64,000 bases of DNA from DASZJY01 sp036260255 (lineage in GTDB: Bacteria > Actinomycetota > Acidimicrobiia > Acidimicrobiales > AC-14): NCBI GenBank assembly GCA_036260255.1, contig DATAAF010000084.1, positions 1-64,000 on the forward strand, given 5' to 3'. The notes below the pieces were generated by a model that was given only the letters and a program-made list of their open reading frames with translations, was not told the origin of the DNA and searched no databases. Position 1 is the first letter of the stretch; each line of letters starts with the position of its first letter. Below are positions 24,273 to 33,426 of the stretch, one piece after another. A program made the translations under genes and the position numbers.

Positions 24273-26501
24273 TCAGGCGCCCAGCGCCGCGGGGAGAGCT
24301 TGCCGCCATGCCTCCCGGGCCTCGGGCAAGGAGAGGTCGACCAGGCCGTCGAAGACCAGGCGGTCGCCTCCGGCCGAGCCGAGAAGGGTGACGCCCACAC
24401 CGGCGGCGACGGCGCGGTCGACGACCGCGTCGACCCGGTCGGGCGTCACGCAGGCCACCACCCGCGACGGCGCCTCGGAGAACAGTTGGGCGTGGCCGGC
24501 CAGGCCGGCGACGCGGAACCCCACCCCCGACCGCACCGCCATCTCGGCCAGCGCCACCCCCAGGCCGCCGTCGGAGACGTCGTGCACACCGGCCACCAGG
24601 TCGGCGGCGACCAGGCCGCGCACGAGCTTGCACACCGCGACATGCGCGGTCACGTCGAGCTCGGGCAGCCGTCCGCCCACGTGCCCGTGCGCCGACCAGG
24701 CCCAGCGAGACCCCGCCAGGCCGTCGCCGCCCGGCGGGCCCAGGCACAGCAGCCGCCCGCCCTCGACCAGGCCCACCCCCGGAGGCCGGCGCTCCAGCCG
24801 CTCGACCAGGCCGAGGAGGCCGATCACCGGCGTGGGGGCGATGTCCCTCCCGCCCGACTCGTTGTAGAGGCTGACGTTGCCGCCGACCACGGGCACGTCG
24901 AGCGCCCGGCACGTCTCGGCCATGCCGTCGATCGCCTCCGACAGCTGCCACATGACCTCGGGGTGCTCCGGGTTGCCGAAGTTGAGGCAGTTGACCACCG
25001 CCAGGGGGTGGGCGCCGGCGCAGGACACGTTGAGGGCGGCCTCCGCCACCACCAACGCCGTCCCCCGGCGGGGGTCGACGGCGCACCAGCGGCTGTTGCT
25101 GTCGGTGGTCACCGCCAGCGCCCGTCCGGTCCACGGGTGGCCGGGGCCCCTGAGGCGGAGCACGGCGGCGTCGCCTCCGGGGCCGGCGACGGTGTTGAGG
25201 AACAGCTGGTGGTCGTACTGCGACCACACCCACGAGGTGTCCGCCAGCATGGCGAGGAGGTCGGCGCCGCAGTCGGCCGGCGCCGGGAGCCGAAGGGGGT
25301 CGTCGGCCCGGCGGGCCTCGACGTCGGGCGGCGGCGCCAGCGGGCGCTGATACAGGGGGGCGTCCTCGTGCAGCGACGCCGCCGGCAGGTCGGCCAGCAC
25401 CTCGCCTCCCGGCTCGCCCAGCACCCGCAGCCGCCCGCCGTGGGTGACCACGCCCACGACGGTGGCCCGTACCTCCCACCGCCGGCACACCGCCAGCACC
25501 TCGTCGAGGTCGTCGGGGCGGACGATGGCCAGCATCCGCTCCTGGGACTCGCTGGTCATGATCTCCGCCGGCGTCATCCCGGTCTGGCGCAGCGGCACGG
25601 CCGACAGGTCGACGTCCATCCCGACGCCGCCCCGCGACGCCGTCTCGCTGGTCGCGCACGTGAGACCGGCGCCGCCGAGGTCCTGGATGCCCACGACCAA
25701 GCCGGCGTCGTAGAGCGCGAGGCACGCCTCGATCAGGCGCTTCTCTTCGAACGGGTCGCCGACCTGGACGCTGGGCCGCTTGGCCTCCGATCCCTCGTCG
25801 AACCCGGCCGAGGCCAGCACGCTCACCCCCCCGATGCCGTCCCGGCCGGTGGTCGAGCCGAGGAGCACGGCCAGGTTGCCGGCGCCCGTCGCCCGCCCCA
25901 GCACCAACCGGTCGTGGGCCATGAGCCCGATGCACATGACGTTGACCAGCGGGTTGTCGGCGAAGCCGGGGTCGAAGTTCAGCTCGCCCCCGACGGTGGG
26001 GACCCCGACCGCGTTGCCGTAGCCCGAGATGCCGCTGACGACGCCCTCGGTGATCCACCGGCTCCGGGCGTCGGAGAGAGGCCCCATGTGCAGCGAGTCG
26101 AGCAGGGCGATGGGGCGGGCGCCCATGGTGAAGATGTCGCGCAGGATGCCGCCGACGCCGGTGGCCGCACCCTGGTAGGGCTCGATGGCGGACGGGTGGT
26201 TGTGGCTCTCGATGCGCAGCGCCACGGCGATGCCGTCACCGGCATCGACCACCCCGGCGTTCTCGCCCGGCCCGACCAGGACCCACGGCGCCCGGGTGGG
26301 CAGCCGGCGGAGGTGGGCCCGCGACGACTTGTACGAGCAGTGCTCCGACCACATCACCGCGTACATGGCCAGCTCGAGCTCGTTGGGCTCCCGGCCGAGG
26401 ATCCGCTCGATCGAGGCCGCCTCCTCGTCGGTGAGGCCCAGGGCGCGGTGGAGGTCGGCGGCGGGCGTCGCGTCGGTCGCCGGTCCGGGCGGGGGGGGCA
26501 C
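24273..26501 (-). CDS. purL: Phosphoribosylformylglycinamidine synthase, large subunit
   Basis: A 742-residue small-type PurL, which works with PurS and PurQ to convert FGAR to FGAM. Motifs include MWSEHCSYKSSRAHLRRLP, RIESHNHPSAIEPYQGAATG, GGELNFDP and the second-half VTTDSNSRWC and GGNVSLYNES. The GTG at 26501 is preceded at 7 nt by TACGGT, so it appears leaderless and separately transcribed from purS-purQ, which lie upstream across a plus-strand gene. Confidence 0.96.
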   Translation of the reverse strand: MPPPPGPATDATPAADLHRALGLTDEEAASIERILGREPNELELAMYAVMWSEHCSYKSSRAHLRRLPTRAPWVLVGPGENAGVVDAGDGIAVALRIESHNHPSAIEPYQGAATGVGGILRDIFTMGARPIALLDSLHMGPLSDARSRWITEGVVSGISGYGNAVGVPTVGGELNFDPGFADNPLVNVMCIGLMAHDRLVLGRATGAGNLAVLLGSTTGRDGIGGVSVLASAGFDEGSEAKRPSVQVGDPFEEKRLIEACLALYDAGLVVGIQDLGGAGLTCATSETASRGGVGMDVDLSAVPLRQTGMTPAEIMTSESQERMLAIVRPDDLDEVLAVCRRWEVRATVVGVVTHGGRLRVLGEPGGEVLADLPAASLHEDAPLYQRPLAPPPDVEARRADDPLRLPAPADCGADLLAMLADTSWVWSQYDHQLFLNTVAGPGGDAAVLRLRGPGHPWTGRALAVTTDSNSRWCAVDPRRGTALVVAEAALNVSCAGAHPLAVVNCLNFGNPEHPEVMWQLSEAIDGMAETCRALDVPVVGGNVSLYNESGGRDIAPTPVIGLLGLVERLERRPPGVGLVEGGRLLCLGPPGGDGLAGSRWAWSAHGHVGGRLPELDVTAHVAVCKLVRGLVAADLVAGVHDVSDGGLGVALAEMAVRSGVGFRVAGLAGHAQLFSEAPSRVVACVTPDRVDAVVDRAVAAGVGVTLLGSAGGDRLVFDGLVDLSLPEAREAWRQALPAALGA

Positions 26502-26508
26502 GCGGCCA

Positions 26509-26514
26509 ACCGTA
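26509..26514 (-). promoter_or_regulatory. -10 hexamer of a probable leaderless promoter (purL)
   Basis: TACGGT on the minus strand, 7 nt before the purL GTG, with no ribosome-binding site. Confidence 0.55.
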
Positions 26515-26630
26515 CCGGACGACGCTGACGGCTCCGGTGGACGCAGCCGCCCCCTACCGGCTCACTAGGGGAAATGTCGACCTGAGCGCGTATATTTGAA
26601 ATCGGCAGGGAAACCGGTCAGAATCGAGAA

Positions 26631-27047
26631 ATGCCCGCCAGAACAACCAAGCGAAGCTCCATGTCCGACAGCCACAAGGCGGCGCTGGCCGAGGGACGGG
26701 AGCAAGGAAGAGCGGTTCGGCGCTATCTCGAGGCGCTCGAAGCCCACAAGCCCAAGCGTGGTCGCAAGCGCACTCCCGAATCGATCCAGAAGCGCCTGGC
26801 CGCGATCGAGGAGCAGCTTCCCACTGCGGACCCGCTCACAAGGGTGCACCTGGTCCAGGAGCGAATGAACCTGGAGATGGAGCTCGCCGCCGGCGACAAT
26901 GCCGTCGACATGGCTGCGCTCGAGGAGGGTTTTGTCGCCGCTGCCGGCTCATACGGGCAGCGGAAGGGCATCACCTACGCGGCGTGGCGCGAAGCGGGGG
27001 TCGACCCGGGCGTCCTCCGCCGGGCCGGCATCCGCCGGGGCGACTGA
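26631..27047 (+). CDS. Conserved actinobacterial helical protein, unknown function
   Basis: A 138-residue charged, helical protein. A basic stretch HKPKRGRKRTPESIQKR (about residues 43-59) is followed by a coiled-coil-like region and a C-terminal AAWREAGVDPGVLRRAG helix-turn-helix-like end. I recall similar proteins as common actinobacterial hypotheticals; the basic region suggests nucleic-acid binding, but this is inference. TATATT at 26590-26595 is a good -10 candidate about 36 nt upstream. ATG at 26661 is an alternative start. It is the only plus-strand gene inside the purine block. Confidence 0.8.
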   Translation: MPARTTKRSSMSDSHKAALAEGREQGRAVRRYLEALEAHKPKRGRKRTPESIQKRLAAIEEQLPTADPLTRVHLVQERMNLEMELAAGDNAVDMAALEEGFVAAAGSYGQRKGITYAAWREAGVDPGVLRRAGIRRGD

Positions 27048-27062
27048 CCCGCGGCCGGCGGG

Positions 27063-27752
27063 TCACCGGACGGCGGCCACGGCGGCCGTCGTCCGCGCCG
27101 TCTCCAACAACGATTGCAACAGCACCCTGCCGTCCTCCGACCCGCAGAGCGGGTCTGAGGCGCGCTCGGGGTGAGGCATGAGGCCGACCACGTTGCGGCC
27201 GGCCGAGCAGACCGCGGCGATATCGTCGATCGAGCCGTTCGGGTTGTCGAGATACCGCAGCACCACCCGGTCGTCCGCCCGTAATTGGTCGAGGGTGGCG
27301 GCGTCGCAGGTGTAATTGCCCTCGAAGTGGTTGATCGGGAGGCGCAGGACGGCGCCCGGCGAGGCCAACCTGGTCAACGGCGATTGACTTGTTTCAACGC
27401 GAGCTTCAACAGTTGTGCACAGGAAACGCAGGCCTCGGTTCTTCTGGAGAGCGCCGGGAAGCAAGCCGGCCTCGGTCAACACCTGGAAGCCGTTGCAGAT
27501 GCCCACAACAGGCCCCCCGATGGCCGCGAACTCCGACAAAGCGGTCATGATGGGCGAGAACCGGGCGATGGCGCCGGGGCGCAGATAATCGCCGTGAGCG
27601 AACCCTCCGGGGACGATCACCGCGTCGACGTCATCGAGCCGATTGTCGCCGTGCCAGAGGATCTTGGCGTCCGCACCGAGGGCGGAGACGGCCTCGACCA
27701 CGTCGTGCTCGCAGTTGGACCCCGGGAACAGCACCACGCCGACGATGGTCAT
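27063..27752 (-). CDS. purQ: Phosphoribosylformylglycinamidine synthase, glutaminase subunit
   Basis: A 229-residue class I glutaminase that supplies ammonia to PurL. LFPGSNCEHDVVEAV, PGGFAHGDYLRPG, the nucleophile Cys in VGICNGFQVLTEAG and LMPHPERASDP with the catalytic His and Glu are all present. It follows purS after a 76-nt gap and ends close to the convergent conserved helical-protein gene (27047). Confidence 0.96.
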   Translation of the reverse strand: MTIVGVVLFPGSNCEHDVVEAVSALGADAKILWHGDNRLDDVDAVIVPGGFAHGDYLRPGAIARFSPIMTALSEFAAIGGPVVGICNGFQVLTEAGLLPGALQKNRGLRFLCTTVEARVETSQSPLTRLASPGAVLRLPINHFEGNYTCDAATLDQLRADDRVVLRYLDNPNGSIDDIAAVCSAGRNVVGLMPHPERASDPLCGSEDGRVLLQSLLETARTTAAVAAVR

Positions 27753-27828
27753 CGCTGCACCATCCCTCGGTGGCGCAGCGATGGTTGTCGAACGGAGCTG
27801 CGCTCCTCCGCTTCGCTTCGGTGCTCGC

Positions 27829-28074
27829 TCATCCGACGCTGATCTCCACGTCCTCGATGACCGGGTTGGCGAGGAAGCGCCGGCACAGCTCCTCGACCTC
27901 CGACCGGGCCGAGGCCTCGTCGGCCGCCTCCACGGTGAGGCGGATGGCCTTGCCCACGCGCACCCCGTCGATGCCGGTGAAGCCGAGGGCGGGAAGGGCC
28001 CGCTCGATCGTCGCGCCCTGGGGGTCGGCCACGTCGGGCCGCAGCCGCACCTCCACCAGCACCGGGAACTTCAC
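27829..28074 (-). CDS. purS: Phosphoribosylformylglycinamidine synthase subunit PurS
   Basis: An 81-residue protein that bridges PurL and PurQ. VLVEVRLRPDVADPQG and the VRVGKAIRLTVE segment, then CRRFLANPVIEDVEI, match PurS throughout. The GTG start touches the purC stop with no spacer, so it is translated from the same message. Confidence 0.93.
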   Translation of the reverse strand: MKFPVLVEVRLRPDVADPQGATIERALPALGFTGIDGVRVGKAIRLTVEAADEASARSEVEELCRRFLANPVIEDVEISVG

Positions 28075-28947
28075 CTAGCCCGCCCACTCCGCGAACGGCT
28101 TGCCGGTGACCCGCTCGTAGGCGGCGATGTAGCGGTCCCGCGTCGTGTGCACGATCTCGGCAGGCAGCGGCGGCGGGGGCGGCTTCTTGTCCCACCCGCT
28201 CGCCTCCAGCCAGTCCCGCAACGGCTGCTTGTCGAAGGAGGGGGGCGACGTCCCCGGCTCGTAGGTCTCCACGTCCCAGAACCGCGAGGAGTCGGGCGTG
28301 AGCACCTCGTCGCACAGGGTGAGCACCCCGTCGACGAAGCCCAGCTCGAACTTGGTGTCGGCCACGATGATGCCCCGGTCGGCCGACCACTCGGCGGCCC
28401 GGGCGTACACGGCCAGCGAGATGTCCCTCGCCTGCTCGAGGATGTCCCGGCCCACCAGCTCGGCGGCTTCCTCGAAGGTGATGTTCTCGTCGTGGCCGTC
28501 GGTGGCCTTGGTGGAGGGGCTGAAGATCGGCTCGGGCAGGCGGTCGGACTGGCGCAGCCCGGACGGCAGGGGTATGCCGCACACCGCCCCGGTGGAGGTG
28601 TACTCCTTCCAGCCCGAGCCGGCCAGGTAGCCCCGGACGATGCATTCGACGGGCAGCATCTCGGCTCGGCGCACGAGCATGGTGCGGGCCCGCAGGTCGC
28701 CCAGCTCCTCGGCCCCGGGCGGGAAGTCAGCGGGGTCGGTGGACACCAGGTGGCCGGGCACCAGGTCGGTCACCTGCTCCAGCCAGTGGACGGTGACCCC
28801 GGTGAGGACCTTGCCCTTGTCATCGATGGGCTCGGCCATGACCACGTCGAAGGCGGAGATGCGGTCGGACGTCACCATCAGGAGGAGTCCGTCACCGGCG
28901 TCGTAGACGTCGCGGACCTTTCCGGAGTGCAGCTTGGGCAGCGTCAT
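28075..28947 (-). CDS. purC: SAICAR synthase
   Basis: A 290-residue enzyme joining CAIR with aspartate to give SAICAR. SGKVRDVYDAGDGLLLMVTSD, VECIVRGYLAGSGWKEY and the signature IIVADTKFELGF are clear. The ATG start overlaps the purB stop by 4 nt. Confidence 0.96.
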   Translation of the reverse strand: MTLPKLHSGKVRDVYDAGDGLLLMVTSDRISAFDVVMAEPIDDKGKVLTGVTVHWLEQVTDLVPGHLVSTDPADFPPGAEELGDLRARTMLVRRAEMLPVECIVRGYLAGSGWKEYTSTGAVCGIPLPSGLRQSDRLPEPIFSPSTKATDGHDENITFEEAAELVGRDILEQARDISLAVYARAAEWSADRGIIVADTKFELGFVDGVLTLCDEVLTPDSSRFWDVETYEPGTSPPSFDKQPLRDWLEASGWDKKPPPPPLPAEIVHTTRDRYIAAYERVTGKPFAEWAG

Positions 28948-30251
28948 GGGTTGACCTCCTCCAGGGCGTCGAAGACGGCGCCGGCGTTGCGTAGGGCCCG
29001 CTCTAGGCTGAACGCCTCGTCGAGCTGCTCGGCGGTGAGCGGCACCCGTGCGTCGGACTCCAGCAGCGACCTGAACGGGCGGCGCTCCGACCATGCGGTG
29101 GCCGCCGCCTCCTGCACGATCCGGTAGGCGGCGTCGCGAGTGAGCCCGGCGGCGACCAGGGCGAGCAGCACCGGCTGGCTGAAGACGAGCCCGTACGAGC
29201 GGTCGAGGTTCTCGAGCATGCGGTCGGGGTGCACGACCATCCCCTCCACCACCTTGCGCATGCGCACGAGCACATAGTGGGCGAGGAGCGAGGAGTCGGG
29301 CAGGATCACCCGCTCGACCGACGAGTGGGAGATGTCGCGCTCGTGCCACAGCGCGACGTCCTCCAGGCCGGCGCCCAGGTTGGCCCGCAGCACCCGGGCC
29401 AGCCCGGCCAGGCGCTCGCAGGTGATGGGGTTGCGCTTGTGGGGCATGGCCGAGCTGCCCTTCTGCCCGGCCCGGAAGGGCTCCTCCACCTCGCCCACCT
29501 CGGTGCGCTGGAGGTGGCGGATCTCGGTGGCGAAGGTCTCGACCGACGCGCCCACCGCGGCGGTCGCCCACAGGTACTCGGCATGGCGGTCACGGGAGAT
29601 GACCTGGGTGGCGGGCACGGGCCGGAGGCCCAGGGCCTCGCAGACGTGGCGCTCGACGGCGGGGTCGACGTTGGAGTACGTGCCCACCGCGCCAGAGAGC
29701 TTGCCCACCGCCACCGCCCGGCCGGCGGCAGCCAGGCGGGCACGGTCGCGGTCGGCCTGGAGACACCAGTGGGCCAGCTTCACGCCGAAGGTGGTGGGCT
29801 CGGCGTGCATCCCATGCGTTCGCCCGGCCATGGCCGTGCCCCGGTGCTCGAGGGCCCGGGCCTTGAGCACCGCCACCAGCTCGCCGCTGGCCCGCAGGAG
29901 GACGTCGGCGGCCCGGGTGAGGGTGGCGCAAAGGGCGGTGTCGACCACGTCACTCGAGGTGAGCCCGTAGTGGACCCACTTGCCCGCGGGGGGCCCGACG
30001 GCGTCCTGGACGACGTCGACGAAGGCGGCCACGTCGTGGTCGGTGACCGCCTCCCGCTCGGCCACCGCCGCCACGAAGTCGGCGGTGACCGCCGGCGCCC
30101 GTTCCCGCACCGCCTTGGCGTCCTCCTCGGGGACGACGTCCAGAGACGCCCACGCCTCGGTGGCCAGCACCTCCACGTCGAGCCACAGGCCCAGGCGGGC
30201 CTCGTCCGTCCACAGGGCGGCCATCTCGGGCAGCGAGTAGCGGGGGATCAT
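28944..30251 (-). CDS. purB: Adenylosuccinate lyase
   Basis: A 435-residue fumarase/aspartase-superfamily lyase that releases fumarate from SAICAR and from adenylosuccinate. YSLPEMAALWTDEARLGLWL at the N-terminus, AGRTHGMHAEPTTFG, and the signature loop GSSAMPHKRNPITCE are present. It lies 10 nt downstream of purE and overlaps purC. Confidence 0.96.
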   Translation of the reverse strand: MIPRYSLPEMAALWTDEARLGLWLDVEVLATEAWASLDVVPEEDAKAVRERAPAVTADFVAAVAEREAVTDHDVAAFVDVVQDAVGPPAGKWVHYGLTSSDVVDTALCATLTRAADVLLRASGELVAVLKARALEHRGTAMAGRTHGMHAEPTTFGVKLAHWCLQADRDRARLAAAGRAVAVGKLSGAVGTYSNVDPAVERHVCEALGLRPVPATQVISRDRHAEYLWATAAVGASVETFATEIRHLQRTEVGEVEEPFRAGQKGSSAMPHKRNPITCERLAGLARVLRANLGAGLEDVALWHERDISHSSVERVILPDSSLLAHYVLVRMRKVVEGMVVHPDRMLENLDRSYGLVFSQPVLLALVAAGLTRDAAYRIVQEAAATAWSERRPFRSLLESDARVPLTAEQLDEAFSLERALRNAGAVFDALEEVNP

Positions 30252-30261
30252 GCGACGCCGC

Positions 30262-30720
30262 TCACCTCCCCAACGCCTCGGCCGCCGCCTGGCGGCGGGC
30301 GTCGAGCTTGTCCGCCAGGTCGGCGTCGGTGATGGCCAGCATCTGGGCGACCAGGAGGGCGGCGTTGGCCGCCCCGTCGATGGCGACGGTGGCGACGGGG
30401 ATCCCTGACGGCATCTGCACGGTGGCGTACAGGGCGTCCACGCCGTTCAGGGCGCTGCCCGAGAGGGGGACGCCGACCACCGGCAGGGTCGTGTTGGCCG
30501 CCACCGCTCCGGCCAGGTGGGCGGCCATGCCCGCCCCGCAGATCACCGCCGCGTAGCCGTCGGCCCGGGCGCGGCGGGCGAAGGCGGCGACCTGGTCGGG
30601 CGTGCGGTGCGCCGACATCACCAGCTCCTCGACCTCGACGCCGAGCTCGGCGAGGGTGGCGGCCGCCGGGGCCATCTTGTCCTTGTCCCGGGGCGAGCCC
30701 ATCAGCACGGCGACTTTCAC
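30262..30720 (-). CDS. purE: N5-CAIR mutase
   Basis: A 152-residue protein with MGSPRDKDKMAPAAATL, MSAHRTPDQV and GAGMAAHLAGAVAANT, diagnostic of PurE class I, which shifts the carboxyl group of N5-CAIR to CAIR. That reaction needs PurK to make N5-CAIR, and purK is not in the window. The GTG at 30720 follows AGGAG closely and begins 10 nt after the purD stop. Confidence 0.95.
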   Translation of the reverse strand: MKVAVLMGSPRDKDKMAPAAATLAELGVEVEELVMSAHRTPDQVAAFARRARADGYAAVICGAGMAAHLAGAVAANTTLPVVGVPLSGSALNGVDALYATVQMPSGIPVATVAIDGAANAALLVAQMLAITDADLADKLDARRQAAAEALGR

Positions 30721-30730
30721 AGCTCCTGCC

Positions 30731-31954
30731 TCACACCATCTCCTCCTCGACCGCGGCGGCGGCGATGTCACGTCGATACTGCATCCCCGGCCAGCTCAGG
30801 TGGTCGATGGCCCGGTAGGCCCGCTCCCGGGCGCCGGCCAGAGTCCTGCCCAGGGCGGTCACGGCCAGAACCCGCCCGCCGGCCGTGCGCAGCCTCCCGT
30901 CCGGGCGACAGGCCACGGCGGCGAAGAAGACCGTCGCCTCCGAGATGGCGTCGAGGCCGTCGATCACGTCGCCCGTGCGGGGCGCGTGCGGGTAGCCCTC
31001 GCACGCCGCCACCACCGTGACCGCCGCGTCAGGAGAGAAGGTGGGCTCGGACCGGACGCGGCCGGCGGCGGCCTCGGCCAACAGGGTGGCCAGGTCGCCG
31101 GTGAACCGGGGGAGGACGACCTGGGCCTCGGGGTCCCCGAAGCGGACGTTGTACTCGAGCACCTTCGGCCCCTCGGCGGTCAGCATGAGCCCGGCGTACA
31201 GGACGCCCCGGTAGTCGATCCCCCTCGCGGCCAGCACCGCCAGAGTCGGGAGCACCGCCCGCTCCACCACGGCGTCCACCACGTCGGGGCCGGCCGCCGG
31301 CACCGGCGAGTAGGCACCCATCCCTCCGGTGTTGGGACCGGTGTCGCCTTCGCCAAGGCGCTTGAAGTCCTGGGCCGGCTCGAGGGCGACCGCCCGCGAG
31401 CCGTCGCACACGCACAGCACCGAGAGCTCGGGCCCGGAGAGCCCTTCCTCGATGACCACCCGGCGGCCGGCGTCGCCGAAGGAGCGGCCGGCCAGCTTCT
31501 CCCGGACGTCGTCGACGGCCTCGGGCAGCGAGTCGGTGACGAGGACGCCCTTTCCCGCCGCCAGCCCGTCGGTCTTCACGACGTAGGGAGGGACGAGGGT
31601 GCACAGGAAGGCGGCCGCCGGCTCGGGGTCGGCGAACACGGCGTGGCGCGCGGTCGGCACCCCGGCGTCCAGCAGGACCTGCTTCATCCACGCCTTCGAC
31701 CCCTCCAGGCGGGCGCCGTCGGCTCCCGGGCCGAGAACGAGCCCGCCGCGGGCCCGGAGGCGGTCGGCCAGCCCGCCCACCAACGGGGCCTCGGGCCCGA
31801 TGACGTAGAGGTCGGCCTCGATCTCCTCCGGCGGGGCGGCGACCGAGCGGGGGATGCCCGGGTTGCCGGGTGTCACCACCACATCGGCGGTCCGGGCCAG
31901 CGCCTGCTGGAGGGCATGCTCGCGGCCTCCGCCGCCTACGACGCAGACCCGCAT
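30731..31954 (-). CDS. purD: Phosphoribosylamine-glycine ligase
   Basis: A 407-residue ATP-grasp ligase making GAR. MRVCVVGGGGREHALQQAL, TPGNPGIPR, KTDGLAAGKGVLV and LEYNVRFGDPEAQ are standard. It starts by ATGA overlap with the purA stop. Confidence 0.96.
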   Translation of the reverse strand: MRVCVVGGGGREHALQQALARTADVVVTPGNPGIPRSVAAPPEEIEADLYVIGPEAPLVGGLADRLRARGGLVLGPGADGARLEGSKAWMKQVLLDAGVPTARHAVFADPEPAAAFLCTLVPPYVVKTDGLAAGKGVLVTDSLPEAVDDVREKLAGRSFGDAGRRVVIEEGLSGPELSVLCVCDGSRAVALEPAQDFKRLGEGDTGPNTGGMGAYSPVPAAGPDVVDAVVERAVLPTLAVLAARGIDYRGVLYAGLMLTAEGPKVLEYNVRFGDPEAQVVLPRFTGDLATLLAEAAAGRVRSEPTFSPDAAVTVVAACEGYPHAPRTGDVIDGLDAISEATVFFAAVACRPDGRLRTAGGRVLAVTALGRTLAGARERAYRAIDHLSWPGMQYRRDIAAAAVEEEMV

Positions 31955-33327
31955 CAGAGGACGAGCCAACCGGAGCCGGGCTCGACCTCCTCCCACCAGC
32001 GGTCTTCGCCCTCGTCGCCCGCCTTCTTGGCCGCCTCCTCGCCCGGAGGGGGCCCGAAGTCGACGAACTGGTCGCGGCCGGGCCCCACGCCCACCAGCCG
32101 GATGTGCACGCCTCCCTGCTCGGAGATGAACCGGAGGTAGTCGAGGGCCTCGATCGGCAGGTCGTCGAGCGAGGTCACGCCGCTCAGGTCGGACTTCCAG
32201 CCGGGCAGCTCCTCGAAGACCGGCGTCACCTTGTGGAAGACCGACTGGTGGTACGGGACGTGGTCGTAGCGCTCGCCGTCCACCTCGTACGCCACGCACA
32301 CCTGCAGGGTCTCGAAGGTGTCGAGCACGTCGAGCTTGGTGACGGCGAGCTCGGTGAGGGAGTTGAGGCGGACGGCATGGCGGAGGAGGACGGCGTCGAA
32401 CCACCCCGTCCGGCGCCGCCGCCCGGTTACGGTGCCGAACTCCCGGCCCCGCTCGACGAGCTCGTCCCCCCGCTCGTCGTGGAGCTCGGTGGGGAACGGC
32501 CCGGAGCCGACCCGGGTGACGTAGGCCTTGGCGATGCCGATGATCCGGGTCAGGTGGCGGGGGCCCACGCCCGCCCCCGTGCAGGCCCCGCCGGCCACCG
32601 GGTTGGACGAGGTCACGAACGGATAGGTGCCCTGGTCGAGGTCGAGGAACGTGGCCTGGGCGCCCTCGAAGAGCACGTTGCCCCCCGCCTCGAGGGCCTC
32701 GTGCACGAGGCTCACGGTGTCGGCGATCATCGGCTCGAGGCGGGGGGCCAGCTCGCCCAGGTAGAGGTCGCAGATCTCGTCGGCCGAGAGACCGAGGCGG
32801 TTGTAGACCTTGGCCAGGATCTGGTTCTTCTCCTTCAGGACCACCTCCAGCTTCTCCCTGAAGATCTTGACGTCGAGGAGGTCCTGCACCCGCAGGCCGA
32901 CCCGGGTCGCCTTGTCGGCGTACGCCGGCCCGATGCCCCGCTTGGTGGTGCCCAGGCTGTTCTTGCCGAGGTAGCGCTCGGTCAGGCGGTCGAGCTCCTG
33001 GTGGTACGGCATGATCAGATGGGCGTTGCCCGACAGCCGGACCCGGCTGCAGTCGACGCCGCGCGCCTGAAGGGCGTCGATCTCGTGGACCAGCACGGCG
33101 GGGTCGACCACCACGCCGTTGCCGATCACCGGCGTGCACCACGGATTGAGCACGCCGCTCGGCACCAGTTGCAGGGCGAAGGACTCCCCTCCGACGACGA
33201 TGGTGTGACCGGCGTTGTGCCCGCCCTGGTAGCGGACCACGACCTGCATCTCCCGGGCGAGGAGGTCGGTGACCTTGCCCTTGCCCTCGTCGCCCCACTG
33301 GGTCCCCACGACCACAGTTCCGGGCAC
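31954..33327 (-). CDS. purA: Adenylosuccinate synthetase
   Basis: A 457-residue enzyme that joins IMP and aspartate with GTP on the way to AMP. VVVGTQWGDEGKGKVTDLLA, GHTIVVGGE and the GTTKRGIGPAYADKATR loop are present. It has a C-terminal extension of about 25 residues (acidic, tryptophan-containing) beyond usual PurA length. The GTG at 33327 has AGGAG 7 nt upstream; a -10-like TATCAT lies at 33364-33369. It is the first gene of the purA-D-E-B-C-S-Q string. Confidence 0.95.
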   Translation of the reverse strand: MPGTVVVGTQWGDEGKGKVTDLLAREMQVVVRYQGGHNAGHTIVVGGESFALQLVPSGVLNPWCTPVIGNGVVVDPAVLVHEIDALQARGVDCSRVRLSGNAHLIMPYHQELDRLTERYLGKNSLGTTKRGIGPAYADKATRVGLRVQDLLDVKIFREKLEVVLKEKNQILAKVYNRLGLSADEICDLYLGELAPRLEPMIADTVSLVHEALEAGGNVLFEGAQATFLDLDQGTYPFVTSSNPVAGGACTGAGVGPRHLTRIIGIAKAYVTRVGSGPFPTELHDERGDELVERGREFGTVTGRRRRTGWFDAVLLRHAVRLNSLTELAVTKLDVLDTFETLQVCVAYEVDGERYDHVPYHQSVFHKVTPVFEELPGWKSDLSGVTSLDDLPIEALDYLRFISEQGGVHIRLVGVGPGRDQFVDFGPPPGEEAAKKAGDEGEDRWWEEVEPGSGWLVL

Positions 33328-33414
33328 GCGCGCGTCTCCTAGAGAAAGTTCGAGCGGGCTCCCATGATACGCCCATATCGCGGGGTCGAATGTTCCGGTT
33401 CCCGGTCCGGCTGG

Positions 33415-33420
33415 TAGAAC
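33415..33420 (+). promoter_or_regulatory. Possible leaderless -10 hexamer (histidine phosphatase)
   Basis: TAGAAC, 6 nt before the GTG at 33427. It departs from the TANNNT pattern at the last base. Confidence 0.35.
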
Positions 33421-33426
33421 CCGAGG

